Source: an uncultured Flavobacteriaceae bacterium (GTDB taxonomy: Bacteria > Bacteroidota > Bacteroidia > Flavobacteriales > Flavobacteriaceae). Taken from it: a DNA stretch of 64,000 nt. The stretch covers positions 33,505-97,504 of the forward strand of contig CAJPUR010000002.1 in NCBI GenBank assembly GCA_905381055.1. Reading direction: 5' to 3'. Shown piece after piece: positions 10,718-18,944 of the stretch. A program made the translations under genes and the position numbers. How positions within the stretch are numbered: position 1 is the stretch's first letter; each line of letters opens with the position of its first letter. The notes below the pieces were generated by a model, which searched no databases, was not told the DNA's origin, and saw only the letters and a list, made by a program, of their open reading frames with translations.

Positions 10718-11451
10718 TGGATTTGATAATTGTTATTCCATTTTATAACGAATTTAATAGAATTGATTTAGAAAAATACTCCTATTTTTTAAAAAAAAAT
10801 CCTAAAGTATATTTAATATTAGTTAATGATGGTTCTAAAGATAAAACTTTTGAAAAGCTCAATATTTTAAAAAAGCAGTATTGCAAACAAATAGAAATTA
10901 TTTCTATAATTAAAAATCAAGGGAAAGCGTCATCTGTTAGGAAAGGAATGCTATATGCCTATGATAATTTAAAGGCGAAAAAAATAGGGTTTTTAGATGC
11001 TGACTTAGCCACATCTTTCAATGAAATATTGAGATTATCAAGTTATGTTGATGAAAAAACTTTACTTGTATTTGGCTCCAGAATTTTAAAATTAAATAAC
11101 CAAATATCCAGAAAGAGATATCGTTTTATCATTGGAAGAATTGTTGCAACAATAATATCTAAAATTATAAAAGAACCTATATATGATACTCAGTGCGGAT
11201 GTAAAGTAATGAATTTTTATATAATACCATTTTTGTTTAAAGAAAAATTTATATCTAGTTGGTTATTTGACATTGAAATTTTTCTTAGATTAAAAGTTAA
11301 ATTTAATAAAACATCGCTTAAAAATATTTGCTTGGAAATTCCTTTAAAAAAGTGGACAGACACAAAAGACTCAAGGGTTAGTTTTTTATATTTTTTTAAA
11401 CTATGGAGTGATCTTTTAAAAATACATTTATTCTATAAACATAAAATATGA
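10714..11451 (+). CDS. Family 2 glycosyltransferase, polyprenyl-phosphate sugar synthase-like
   Basis: A 245-residue GT-A enzyme without C-terminal membrane helices. It shows an N-terminal VIPFYNE, LVNDGSKDKT near residues 36-45, the DXD equivalent in GFLDADLATS (about 92-101) and DTQCGCKVMN (about 154-163), resembling dolichyl-phosphate glucose synthase (ALG5) and related bacterial enzymes. These load a sugar on a polyprenyl phosphate. The ATGA overlap with the next gene, an ArnT-like transferase that uses such donors, supports this role. ATG at 10717 is an alternative start. Confidence 0.85.
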   Translation: MMDLIIVIPFYNEFNRIDLEKYSYFLKKNPKVYLILVNDGSKDKTFEKLNILKKQYCKQIEIISIIKNQGKASSVRKGMLYAYDNLKAKKIGFLDADLATSFNEILRLSSYVDEKTLLVFGSRILKLNNQISRKRYRFIIGRIVATIISKIIKEPIYDTQCGCKVMNFYIIPFLFKEKFISSWLFDIEIFLRLKVKFNKTSLKNICLEIPLKKWTDTKDSRVSFLYFFKLWSDLLKIHLFYKHKI

Positions 11452-12848
11452 ATTTGATACTTTCTAAAAATAAATCATCAAATAAATATTTAATTGCAAT
11501 ATTTTTCCTTATAATTTTGAGAGCTTATCTAAATTCTGTTATCCCCCTAATGGATAAAACTGAAGCGAGATATGCTGAGATTTCAAGGATAATGGCTGAA
11601 ACAAATAATTGGATTGTTTTACAAATTGACTATGGAATACCTTTTTGGGCTAAACCCCCTTTATCAACTTGGCTTTCTGCTTCATCTATTTCTTTGTTTG
11701 GATTAAATGAATTTTTTCTAAGACTCCCTTACTTAATTTTATCAATATTTATGATATTTTTGATAACAAACTTTAATAAGTATTCAGATAAAACCTCAAA
11801 GTTTGTTCCTGGCCTTATTTTATTTTCCTTACCTGAATTTTTTCTTCATGCCGGAGTTGTTTCAACTGATACGTGTTTGAGCTTTGGTATTTTTATTATC
11901 TTTTTTGCATTCTGGAAATGGGTAAATGAAGGATTTAAGAAAAAATGGATATATATATTTTTTATTGGATTAAGTATTGGTATTTTATCTAAAGGTCCAA
12001 TCACTTTAATATTGTCCATTCCCCCATTACTTGCTTGGATAATAAGATTTAAAATTAACCCTAAATTGATTTTAAAAACAGATTTAATTTTTGGGTTTTT
12101 ACTTTTATTATTATTATCCTCACCATGGTATTATTTAAATGAAAAATCCTCCCCTGGTTTTATTAACTATTTTATAATTGGAGAACATTTTCAAAGATTT
12201 TTTGATTCAAATTGGTTAGGTGATAAATATGGATTCCCTAAATCTCAACCAATAGGCATTATTTGGGGGTTCCTTTTTCTTTCTTCAATCCCCTGGATTT
12301 TTTTAATAATTAAAAAAACCTTTTCACAAATTAAATTTATTTGGAATGATAAGTGGAAACTTTTTTTATTTTTTTGGCTTTTATGGACTCCTATTTTTTT
12401 TACAATTTCAAAAAGTCTAATTCATCCCTATATTCTTCCTGTTATGACCCCCATAGCACTTTTAGTCTTCAGTTGGTGGCCTGAACTTAAAAATAAAAAA
12501 CTTTACCTCTCAATCGCATTAATTTTTCCATTATTAAGTTTCTTTTTTTATTTTACAGCTTTTGGTAAAACAATTATAAAAAATAATACTGATAAGTTTA
12601 TTATTGAAAAAAGTAGCCCAAATGAAATAATTTATTCTTTAAAAGAAAAAAGTTACTCCAGTCAATTTTATACTAAAGGTAAAATCAAAACAATAGATGA
12701 AAAGTATTTAGATTCAATTGGATTACTTAAAGAGTCTTTTTCTATTTTAATAAATCATAATGATATTGAAAAGCTTGAGGCTTTAAAATCAAAAAAAATA
12801 GTTTTATTATCAGAAAATAAAAAAAAAGGGTTGTACAAAATTAACTAA
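11448..12848 (+). CDS. ArnT/PMT-like membrane glycosyltransferase
   Basis: A 466-residue polytopic protein. The first periplasmic loop carries the family motif KTEARYAEISRIMAE (about residues 37-51), where the acidic residues are catalytic in ArnT and protein mannosyltransferases, followed by FWAKPPLSTWLSA. The C-terminal 90 residues are soluble. ArnT-type enzymes move a sugar from a polyprenyl phosphate to lipid A, other lipids or protein in the periplasm. The acceptor is unknown. Last gene of the run; it ends 1 base before the convergent DUF4270 gene. Confidence 0.85.
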   Translation: MNLILSKNKSSNKYLIAIFFLIILRAYLNSVIPLMDKTEARYAEISRIMAETNNWIVLQIDYGIPFWAKPPLSTWLSASSISLFGLNEFFLRLPYLILSIFMIFLITNFNKYSDKTSKFVPGLILFSLPEFFLHAGVVSTDTCLSFGIFIIFFAFWKWVNEGFKKKWIYIFFIGLSIGILSKGPITLILSIPPLLAWIIRFKINPKLILKTDLIFGFLLLLLLSSPWYYLNEKSSPGFINYFIIGEHFQRFFDSNWLGDKYGFPKSQPIGIIWGFLFLSSIPWIFLIIKKTFSQIKFIWNDKWKLFLFFWLLWTPIFFTISKSLIHPYILPVMTPIALLVFSWWPELKNKKLYLSIALIFPLLSFFFYFTAFGKTIIKNNTDKFIIEKSSPNEIIYSLKEKSYSSQFYTKGKIKTIDEKYLDSIGLLKESFSILINHNDIEKLEALKSKKIVLLSENKKKGLYKIN

Positions 12849-12849
12849 A

Positions 12850-14682
12850 TCACTTAATAGTGAAATCAGTATAAAAAATTTCTAATTCAAGTTTTTTATC
12901 TGACGATTCTTTACTTGGGTTTGGCCCAATTAAAATAGTCCCAAAAGGATTCAAAATAGAAGAAGTAGGATAATATTGCTCTTCAGTAAATCCTGATATT
13001 ATTGCTTTTTTAAAAGAAAAATCTTGAACATTTGAGGTAATAGAAACACCCAAATCAACATTTTTAACATCATTACTAATCAAAAGTTCCTTTATATGAT
13101 CTGTTAAAGATATTTTATACCTAAATGGATTATTATTTTCGTCATACTCTAATATCCCCCCATAAACGCTTTTATTTCTATTTACTGAATTCGAATTCAA
13201 AGATATATCTGAAAAATAATCAGTAATAGGCAGACTACCTTCTAAGTTATACAGAAAAATTCTGTCAGCTATCTCGTTATTATCCCAATTTTCAATAGCT
13301 TTTTGATCAACATAAAAAACTAAATTAGCTTCATTTATGAGCCATTGCTTAGCTCTCAATGAATCAATCATCGAACTAGAGTTTTCTTTATCAAATAACT
13401 TAAGACGTAATCTAGATCCTAATCCTCCTTTAAGAATAATTTTAGATTCAGAGTCATTCTCCGAAATAGTATTATTCTTAAAGCTATTATTTATATTGTT
13501 TATTTTTACACCATTTGTATTTAAAATAAAACTTGAATAATCTTTAAAAATAAAATCATCTGAAATATCATCCTCTGTGGCATTTGTGTTATACCTATCA
13601 AATGAATAGTTGATTCTTATTAAAGCATTGTTAAAATCTAGCATCAAGTATAAATAATCAGAAGAGTTTTCCATTTTTACAATTATCCCTCTTAAAAATT
13701 CTGAAAAATTTATTTGATTGGCCAATTCATTTGTCCCCTCATTATCCAGGATTTTTTTTTGGAAAAAAGATGTGTCAAGAGGAATTCTTAATCTAGGGCT
13801 AAATCTATTTTGAATTATTTCTGATTCGTCCACATCAGTAGTTAAAGTATCATCTTGACGATAATTTAATCTCACTTCATCTAGATTTAAATTTATTCTT
13901 GCATCATGAAGACTTTCACCAACAAATCCATTTTGATAAAAATCTTGGCTTGAAAAATAACTTATTTTAGATTCAAAGTTATTATTTGGATCTAAAGAAT
14001 TTAAAAAATATTTTAATTCAAAAACTTTAATATCAAAAGAAGCTGATCTATTACCAAATATAGAATCAACTCTATATACACTATTTTCAGAAGGATACAA
14101 TACAGAATTATCACTGTCTTCCAAATCATCTATACCATCACCATCAGTATCAGGATTTAAAGGATTAGTTAAGTTTTGAGTTTCTATATAATCAGCTATG
14201 CCGTCACTATCAGAGTCACTTTCAATGTTTTGAGGATCAGTGTCAAAAAAATCTTCAACTCCGTCATTATCAGAATCATTATTATTTGAAAAAAAAGGAA
14301 TTTCTAAAAAAACACTTTCAATTTTTTCATTTTCTTGTATTAATCTAATTTCATTGGAAGATTCTAAATCCTCCCTTAATTGACTATTCAAACCAAAAAT
14401 TGGGTTTGAAGAAATAGAGACTTGGGATACAATTTGTGCGGTTGTTTCTCCAAAAAACGTGTGATTTAATTTACCCAATTGTTGAATTGGAAGATCATTA
14501 CTTTGAAAATCAATGATTTTTTCTTCACTAACATAAACTGGAGCTAAAAACTTTTTTGAATCCAATTCATTATTTGATAAAAGTTCATACCCTATACTAT
14601 TGTATTGGGGATCACAGGACAAGAAAATAAATATTAACATTGAAAAGCAAATACTTTTAAGAAAATATCTTGATAAAGTCAT
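12850..14682 (-). CDS. DUF4270 lipoprotein with thrombospondin type 3-like repeats
   Basis: A lipoprotein (lipobox FLSC, Cys23) of the DUF4270 family, seen mainly in Bacteroidota and without an assigned function. The opening YNSIGYELL and FFGETTAQIVSQVSISSNP fit the family. Residues about 134-193 hold Asp-rich repeats (NDSDNDGVEDFFDTDP, DSDSDGIADYIE, DTDGDGIDDLEDSD), which in thrombospondin type 3 repeats bind calcium. It is 4 bases downstream of the starch-synthase-like gene, a pairing I recall from other flavobacteria, so the two probably share a transcript. Confidence 0.85.
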   Translation of the reverse strand: MTLSRYFLKSICFSMLIFIFLSCDPQYNSIGYELLSNNELDSKKFLAPVYVSEEKIIDFQSNDLPIQQLGKLNHTFFGETTAQIVSQVSISSNPIFGLNSQLREDLESSNEIRLIQENEKIESVFLEIPFFSNNNDSDNDGVEDFFDTDPQNIESDSDSDGIADYIETQNLTNPLNPDTDGDGIDDLEDSDNSVLYPSENSVYRVDSIFGNRSASFDIKVFELKYFLNSLDPNNNFESKISYFSSQDFYQNGFVGESLHDARINLNLDEVRLNYRQDDTLTTDVDESEIIQNRFSPRLRIPLDTSFFQKKILDNEGTNELANQINFSEFLRGIIVKMENSSDYLYLMLDFNNALIRINYSFDRYNTNATEDDISDDFIFKDYSSFILNTNGVKINNINNSFKNNTISENDSESKIILKGGLGSRLRLKLFDKENSSSMIDSLRAKQWLINEANLVFYVDQKAIENWDNNEIADRIFLYNLEGSLPITDYFSDISLNSNSVNRNKSVYGGILEYDENNNPFRYKISLTDHIKELLISNDVKNVDLGVSITSNVQDFSFKKAIISGFTEEQYYPTSSILNPFGTILIGPNPSKESSDKKLELEIFYTDFTIK

Positions 14683-14686
14683 TTAT

Positions 14687-15490
14687 TTATATAATCTGAG
14701 AATTATAAAAATCAACATAAGAATCTTCTCCAGAAATCTCCTCGAATTTTAAGATTGGTTTTTCACTTTTATTTGCAATTTCTTTTACAGATTTACATAG
14801 GTCTCCTCCTGAAAAAATTATACCATCAGAACTTTGTATTGCCAAATCCATTAAATTTTCATAAGAAGGATTTGTAAGAGGTTTTACTTCACCTTGAGGA
14901 ATATTATCAAATAAAACCTTTTTTATCAAATTGACAGATAGTTTCTTTTCAAAATCCTTTGGATAAATAGAAGTAACAATTTTTGTAGAACTAAACATCG
15001 CCTCATCTGCGAAATAAGTTTTCAAATAAATAGGAAATAATGATGTAAACCATCCATGTAAATGAATTATATCAGGAGACCAATTTAATTTTTTTACAGT
15101 TTCAATAACCCCTTTAGTAAAAAAAATCATTCTTTCATCGTTGTCTTTGAACAAATTGCCTTTAGAATCCTTTAAAATGCCTTTTCTTTTGAAATACTCA
15201 TCATTATCTATGAAATAAACTTGCATTCTTTCTTTTGGAATTGAAGCCACTTTGATTATTAACGGCATATCTAAATCATTAATTACTACATTCATACCTG
15301 ATAATCGGATTACTTCATGCAACTGATGCCTTCTTTCATTAATCATTCCATACAAAGGCATAAAAATTCTTGTATGCCCTCCAACTTCATTAATCCTTTT
15401 GGGAATCATAAACGAATTAATCGATTTCTGAGTTTGAGGTAAATATGGAGTTACCTCTGATGAAATAATTAAAACTTTTTTATTTTTCAT
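14687..15490 (-). CDS. Glycogen/starch synthase-like protein, N-terminal half only
   Basis: A 267-residue protein matching the N-terminal (GT5) half of glycogen synthase: VLIISSEVTPYL at the start, VGGHTRIFMPLYG near 36-48, DIIHLHGWFTSLFPIYLK near 140-157. The C-terminal nucleotide-sugar half is missing, and the KxGG ADP-glucose motif expected near residue 15-20 is replaced by QTQKSINSF. It is therefore unlikely to be a working glycogen synthase. Annotated in flavobacteria as glycogen/starch synthase beside DUF4270 and panC. Has a good -7 box upstream. Confidence 0.8.
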   Translation of the reverse strand: MKNKKVLIISSEVTPYLPQTQKSINSFMIPKRINEVGGHTRIFMPLYGMINERRHQLHEVIRLSGMNVVINDLDMPLIIKVASIPKERMQVYFIDNDEYFKRKGILKDSKGNLFKDNDERMIFFTKGVIETVKKLNWSPDIIHLHGWFTSLFPIYLKTYFADEAMFSSTKIVTSIYPKDFEKKLSVNLIKKVLFDNIPQGEVKPLTNPSYENLMDLAIQSSDGIIFSGGDLCKSVKEIANKSEKPILKFEEISGEDSYVDFYNSQII

Positions 15491-15529
15491 AAAAAGATGA
15501 AAATATTATTGATTAAAATAAAAGTTCTG

Positions 15530-15537
15530 CAAAAATA
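15530..15537 (-). promoter_or_regulatory. -7 box for the starch-synthase-like/DUF4270 unit
   Basis: TATTTTTG on the minus strand fits TAnnTTTG and lies 39 bases before the ATG at 15490. On the plus strand a weaker box, TACATTTA (15569-15576), lies inside the inverted repeat AAATCT/AGATTT (15562-15581) upstream of panC, and the palindrome TTCATATGAA sits at 15552-15561. Confidence 0.5.
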
Positions 15538-15595
15538 CAAAAATTCTTCTGTTCATATGAAAAATCTGTACATTTAGATTTATAATATTTTTAAA

Positions 15596-16435
15596 ATGAA
15601 GTATTTTTCAAGTAATAAAGAACTGTTAAGCCATATTAAAAACAAGTCAATAAAAAAAATTGGTTTAGTCCCTACCATGGGTTCTCTTCACCTAGGTCAT
15701 ATTTCACTTATAGAAAAGGCAATTATAGAAAATGAATTAGTTATTATATCAATTTTTATAAATCCCACTCAATTTGAAAATAACCTTGATTTGAAAAAAT
15801 ACCCTAAGAATTTAGAAAAAGATCTTAAAATGCTTAACAAATTTTCAAAATCAATAATAATTTATGTGCCAGAAGTAAGTGATATTTATTCAGAGGGGGT
15901 TGTAGCTAATAAATATTTTTTTGGATCGATTGAGGATATAATGGAGGGAAAGCAAAGGAAAGGTCATTTTCAAGGTGTAGCTACAATAGTTGAAAAATTA
16001 TTAATGCTTTTCAAGCCCAATAATGCGTATTTTGGAGAAAAAGATTTTCAACAACTACAAATAATAAGAAATCTAGTTGTTCAAAAAAAAATTAAAACTA
16101 AAATTATTGGATGCAAAATAATTAGAGAAGAAAATGGATTAGCGCTAAGCTCAAGGAATAAACTACTTGATGAACATCATATTAAACTTGCTCCAATTTT
16201 ATATCAAACTTTAAAAGAAACCCAAAAACTAAAAAATAAATTGTCCCCCAATGAAATAATTAAATATGTTGAAAAAAAAATAAGCTTTTTCCCTTCACTA
16301 ACTTTAGAATATTTTATAATAGCTGATGAAAAATCTTTATCTCCAATTAATAATTTTAATATTAATAAAAAAATTAGAACCTTTATAGCTGTAAAATTTG
16401 GAAAAATTAGATTAATAGATAATCTCCGATTTTAA
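15596..16435 (+). CDS. panC: Pantothenate synthetase
   Basis: Joins pantoate and beta-alanine with ATP to make pantothenate, the coenzyme A precursor. The nucleotidyl-transferase motif [10 protein letters not shown] is at residues 26-35 (HIGH-like), FINPTQFE near 56-63, [16 protein letters not shown] near 141-156 and ALSSRN near 182-187. Length 279 is normal. panD follows 20 bases later, so two steps of the same pathway sit together; panD may have its own promoter. Confidence 0.97.
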   Translation: MKYFSSNKELLSHIKNKSIKKIGLVPTMGSLHLGHISLIEKAIIENELVIISIFINPTQFENNLDLKKYPKNLEKDLKMLNKFSKSIIIYVPEVSDIYSEGVVANKYFFGSIEDIMEGKQRKGHFQGVATIVEKLLMLFKPNNAYFGEKDFQQLQIIRNLVVQKKIKTKIIGCKIIREENGLALSSRNKLLDEHHIKLAPILYQTLKETQKLKNKLSPNEIIKYVEKKISFFPSLTLEYFIIADEKSLSPINNFNINKKIRTFIAVKFGKIRLIDNLRF

Positions 16436-16443
16436 AAATTAAA

Positions 16444-16451
16444 TATATTTG
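16444..16451 (+). promoter_or_regulatory. -7 box directly before panD
   Basis: TATATTTG ends 4 bases before the panD ATG. Its predicted start would fall on or next to the ATG, giving a leaderless mRNA. No good -33 TTG is visible, and panD could also be read through from panC. Confidence 0.4.
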
Positions 16452-16455
16452 CCAA

Positions 16456-16812
16456 ATGTTAATAGAAGTTTTAAAATCTAAAATTCACAGAGTCACAGTT
16501 ACTGGGGCAGATATCAATTATATTGGTAGTATTTCAATTGATAAATCTTTAATTGATGCAGCAAATATTATTGTAGGTGAAAAAGTTCAAATTGTAAATC
16601 TTAATAATGGGGAAAGGCTTAATACCTATGTTATTCAGGGAACAAAAGATTCTGGAGAAATTACAATAAATGGACCAGCGGCAAGAAAAGTACAAAAAGG
16701 TGACAAAATTTTAATTATAAGCTATTGCTCCATGGAATTTGATCTTGCTAAAAATTTTAAACCTACTATTATTTTCCCTAACGAATCAACTAACTTACTC
16801 AAATCAGGTTGA
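16456..16812 (+). CDS. panD: Aspartate 1-decarboxylase precursor
   Basis: Makes beta-alanine from aspartate for PanC. The proenzyme cuts itself between Gly24 and Ser25 (YIGSISID) to make the pyruvoyl cofactor; both residues are present, as are Lys9 and the catalytic Tyr in LNTYVIQG. Length 118 is normal. Unlike E. coli, no PanZ-type maturation factor is seen nearby. The TGA overlaps the TTG start of the next gene. Confidence 0.96.
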   Translation: MLIEVLKSKIHRVTVTGADINYIGSISIDKSLIDAANIIVGEKVQIVNLNNGERLNTYVIQGTKDSGEITINGPAARKVQKGDKILIISYCSMEFDLAKNFKPTIIFPNESTNLLKSG

Positions 16813-17780
16813 AAAACCAATTTATCAAAATCTTGAAAATTTTTTTCCCAATTTTAGTTGGGATTCTATTTATATGCTTGTCAATAAAAGAAACAACTTT
16901 TGAGGAAAGAAAAGTAATAATCTCAAATATTATAAATTCAAATTATAAATTTATTTTACTTTCAATTTTTTTAGGGATTTTAAGTCACTTATCAAGAGCT
17001 TACAGATGGCTTTTTCTTTTAAGATCAATGGGCTACAGCCCTTCTATATACAATTCAATCCTTTCGGTTTTTATAGCCTATTTATCTAATCTTGCTATAC
17101 CTAGATCTGGAGAAATTGCTAGAGCTTCAGTAATGCATCAATATGACGATATCCCTTTTGAGAAAGGCTTTGGTACAATTGTAGCGGAAAGAGCTATTGA
17201 TCTTATTATACTTTGTATAATTCTAATTTTTGCCCTTTTTTTAAATTATGAATTATTAGCTTCAAAATTCAACATTAAAAACATCAATTTTGATAATTTA
17301 ATTATAATATTCTTTCTGTTTTTAACTTTAGTTTTTTCAATTTACTTAATTCTCCCTCGATTAAATAAAAATTTAAGAGTTAAAATAAGTAATTTTTTTC
17401 TAGGTATAAAGGAAGGCTTATTGGCAGTCTTTAAAATGAAAAAAAAAGTTGCGTATGTTTTTCATACAATTTTTATTTGGGTTATGTACTTTGGAATGTT
17501 TTACGTAATCAAATGGACTTTAATGGAAACGCTTTCTCTTTCACCTGAAGCTATTTTACTTGGTTTTGTTTTTGGTGCAATAACTATTTCGGCAAGTAAT
17601 GGAGGTATAGGAATATATCCATATTCTGTCTCTTTAGTTTTAATTAGTTATGGAATTAGTAAAGAGCCAAGTATTGCTTTTGGATGGATAATATGGTCAT
17701 CTCAAACTTTAATGATACTGGTTTTAGGGAGCCTATCCTTTTTTGTACTACCTTTGATTAACAAAAAAAACTTCCTTTAA
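16809..17780 (+). CDS. UPF0104/LPG-synthase-like transmembrane protein
   Basis: A 323-residue membrane protein with about 7-8 helices of the lysylphosphatidylglycerol synthase transmembrane (AglD2-like) family. [17 protein letters not shown] (about residues 59-75), the conserved RSGEIARA (about 99-106) and the C-terminal [12 protein letters not shown] (about 262-273) fit. Without a soluble aminoacyl transferase domain it is thought to act as a lipid flippase-like module. The start is TTG, overlapping the panD stop; the next in-frame Met is at residue 77, after conserved sequence. Confidence 0.85.
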   Translation: MKNQFIKILKIFFPILVGILFICLSIKETTFEERKVIISNIINSNYKFILLSIFLGILSHLSRAYRWLFLLRSMGYSPSIYNSILSVFIAYLSNLAIPRSGEIARASVMHQYDDIPFEKGFGTIVAERAIDLIILCIILIFALFLNYELLASKFNIKNINFDNLIIIFFLFLTLVFSIYLILPRLNKNLRVKISNFFLGIKEGLLAVFKMKKKVAYVFHTIFIWVMYFGMFYVIKWTLMETLSLSPEAILLGFVFGAITISASNGGIGIYPYSVSLVLISYGISKEPSIAFGWIIWSSQTLMILVLGSLSFFVLPLINKKNFL

Positions 17781-17804
17781 AGTTTATTTTTTTTATAATA
17801 TTAA

Positions 17805-18938
17805 TTGAAAAAAATTTTAAAATATATAGTCTTCTCATTTACATTATATTTAAATGGCCAAATCACATCAGAAAAAATCAATTCATCTTATCTAAATGAA
17901 CTACGTTATGTAGACATCTATTTACCAGATAATTTTTCTGAAAATATTATAAAAACTCCTTTAATTGTTCTCCTCGAGGGTAATGAACTTTTTGATATAG
18001 TTGTATCTAATGTAAAATATCTTTCAAAAATAGGCTATATGCCACCTGCAGTAGTTTTAGGTATTCGTCAAGATAAATTAAATCAGGTTTACAAAGATTG
18101 TGAGGTTAATAAAAATCAAGGTTTCCTAACTGATTTCAGTCAAAATTTTATGAACTTTATTGTTTCTGAAGTTATTGCTCTAATTTCAAAAAAATATGGA
18201 GATCCATTTCTTAAAATTATTATAGGTAAAAATTATTCTGCTAATTTCATTAACCATTTTATATTTTCTCCTAATCCAATTTTTTCAACCTATATTTCAA
18301 TAACCCCCGAATTTAACACTTCCTTAATTGAGCCTCTTAAAAATAGTTTTGAAAATAATAATTCATCAATGAATTATTATGTTTCTAATTCTACAAATTT
18401 GAAATCATCTCAAAAAAAATCAATTTCATTATTAATAGATCTTTTGAAAGAAATGAAAAATGAAAAAATAAATATTATCATAGATCAATTTTCCAACCCA
18501 GACGAATTTTCTTCACCTGCTTATTCAATTCCTATGGCACTAGAAAAGATTTTTAAAATATATCAGCCAATAAGCCCCTCTGAATACAGAACAAAACTAC
18601 TTTCAAATGAAAACCCTACTCATGTATATTTAACTGAAAAATATCTTGAGATTTTCCAAAAATTGAAAATCAGAAAAAAAGTAATTTTGAATGATATTGC
18701 TGCAATATTTGAGGCTGCAAAAAGAAAAAATGATATTGAATCAATTTTTGTTTTAGCTGATATTTGTATAAATCAATACCCTGAAAAAATGATTGGTCAT
18801 TATTTTAACGGAATTGGTCATGAATTAATTAATGAAAATAAAAAAGCTTTAAAACATTACGAGAAAGCTTATACTTATGAGCCTATTGATTTTATCACTA
18901 AAGAATTAATACTTTCTAAAATTGAATCTTTAAAATAA
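17805..18938 (+). CDS. Esterase-D-like alpha/beta hydrolase fold protein, probably inactive, with C-terminal repeats
   Basis: An exported or lipid-anchored-type protein (signal peptide 1-18, ending LNGQ) starting at TTG. Residues about 25-250 follow the esterase D/enterochelin esterase pattern (YVDIYLPDNF, IVLLEGN, VVLGIRQD). The nucleophile elbow, normally GHSxGG, reads GKNYSAN at 141-147, so the Ser is Asn and catalysis looks lost. The last 80 residues look like TPR helices (PEKMIGHYFNGIGHELINEN). It lies 6 bases before radA. Scaffold or binding role is my inference. Confidence 0.75.
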   Translation: MKKILKYIVFSFTLYLNGQITSEKINSSYLNELRYVDIYLPDNFSENIIKTPLIVLLEGNELFDIVVSNVKYLSKIGYMPPAVVLGIRQDKLNQVYKDCEVNKNQGFLTDFSQNFMNFIVSEVIALISKKYGDPFLKIIIGKNYSANFINHFIFSPNPIFSTYISITPEFNTSLIEPLKNSFENNNSSMNYYVSNSTNLKSSQKKSISLLIDLLKEMKNEKINIIIDQFSNPDEFSSPAYSIPMALEKIFKIYQPISPSEYRTKLLSNENPTHVYLTEKYLEIFQKLKIRKKVILNDIAAIFEAAKRKNDIESIFVLADICINQYPEKMIGHYFNGIGHELINENKKALKHYEKAYTYEPIDFITKELILSKIESLK

Positions 18939-18944
18939 ATTAGC

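Noticed and set aside
12849..12864. Hairpin TCACT-TAAT-AGTGA between the convergent ArnT-like and DUF4270 genes as terminator
   Set aside because: Only 5 bp, no T tract, and it overlaps coding sequence.
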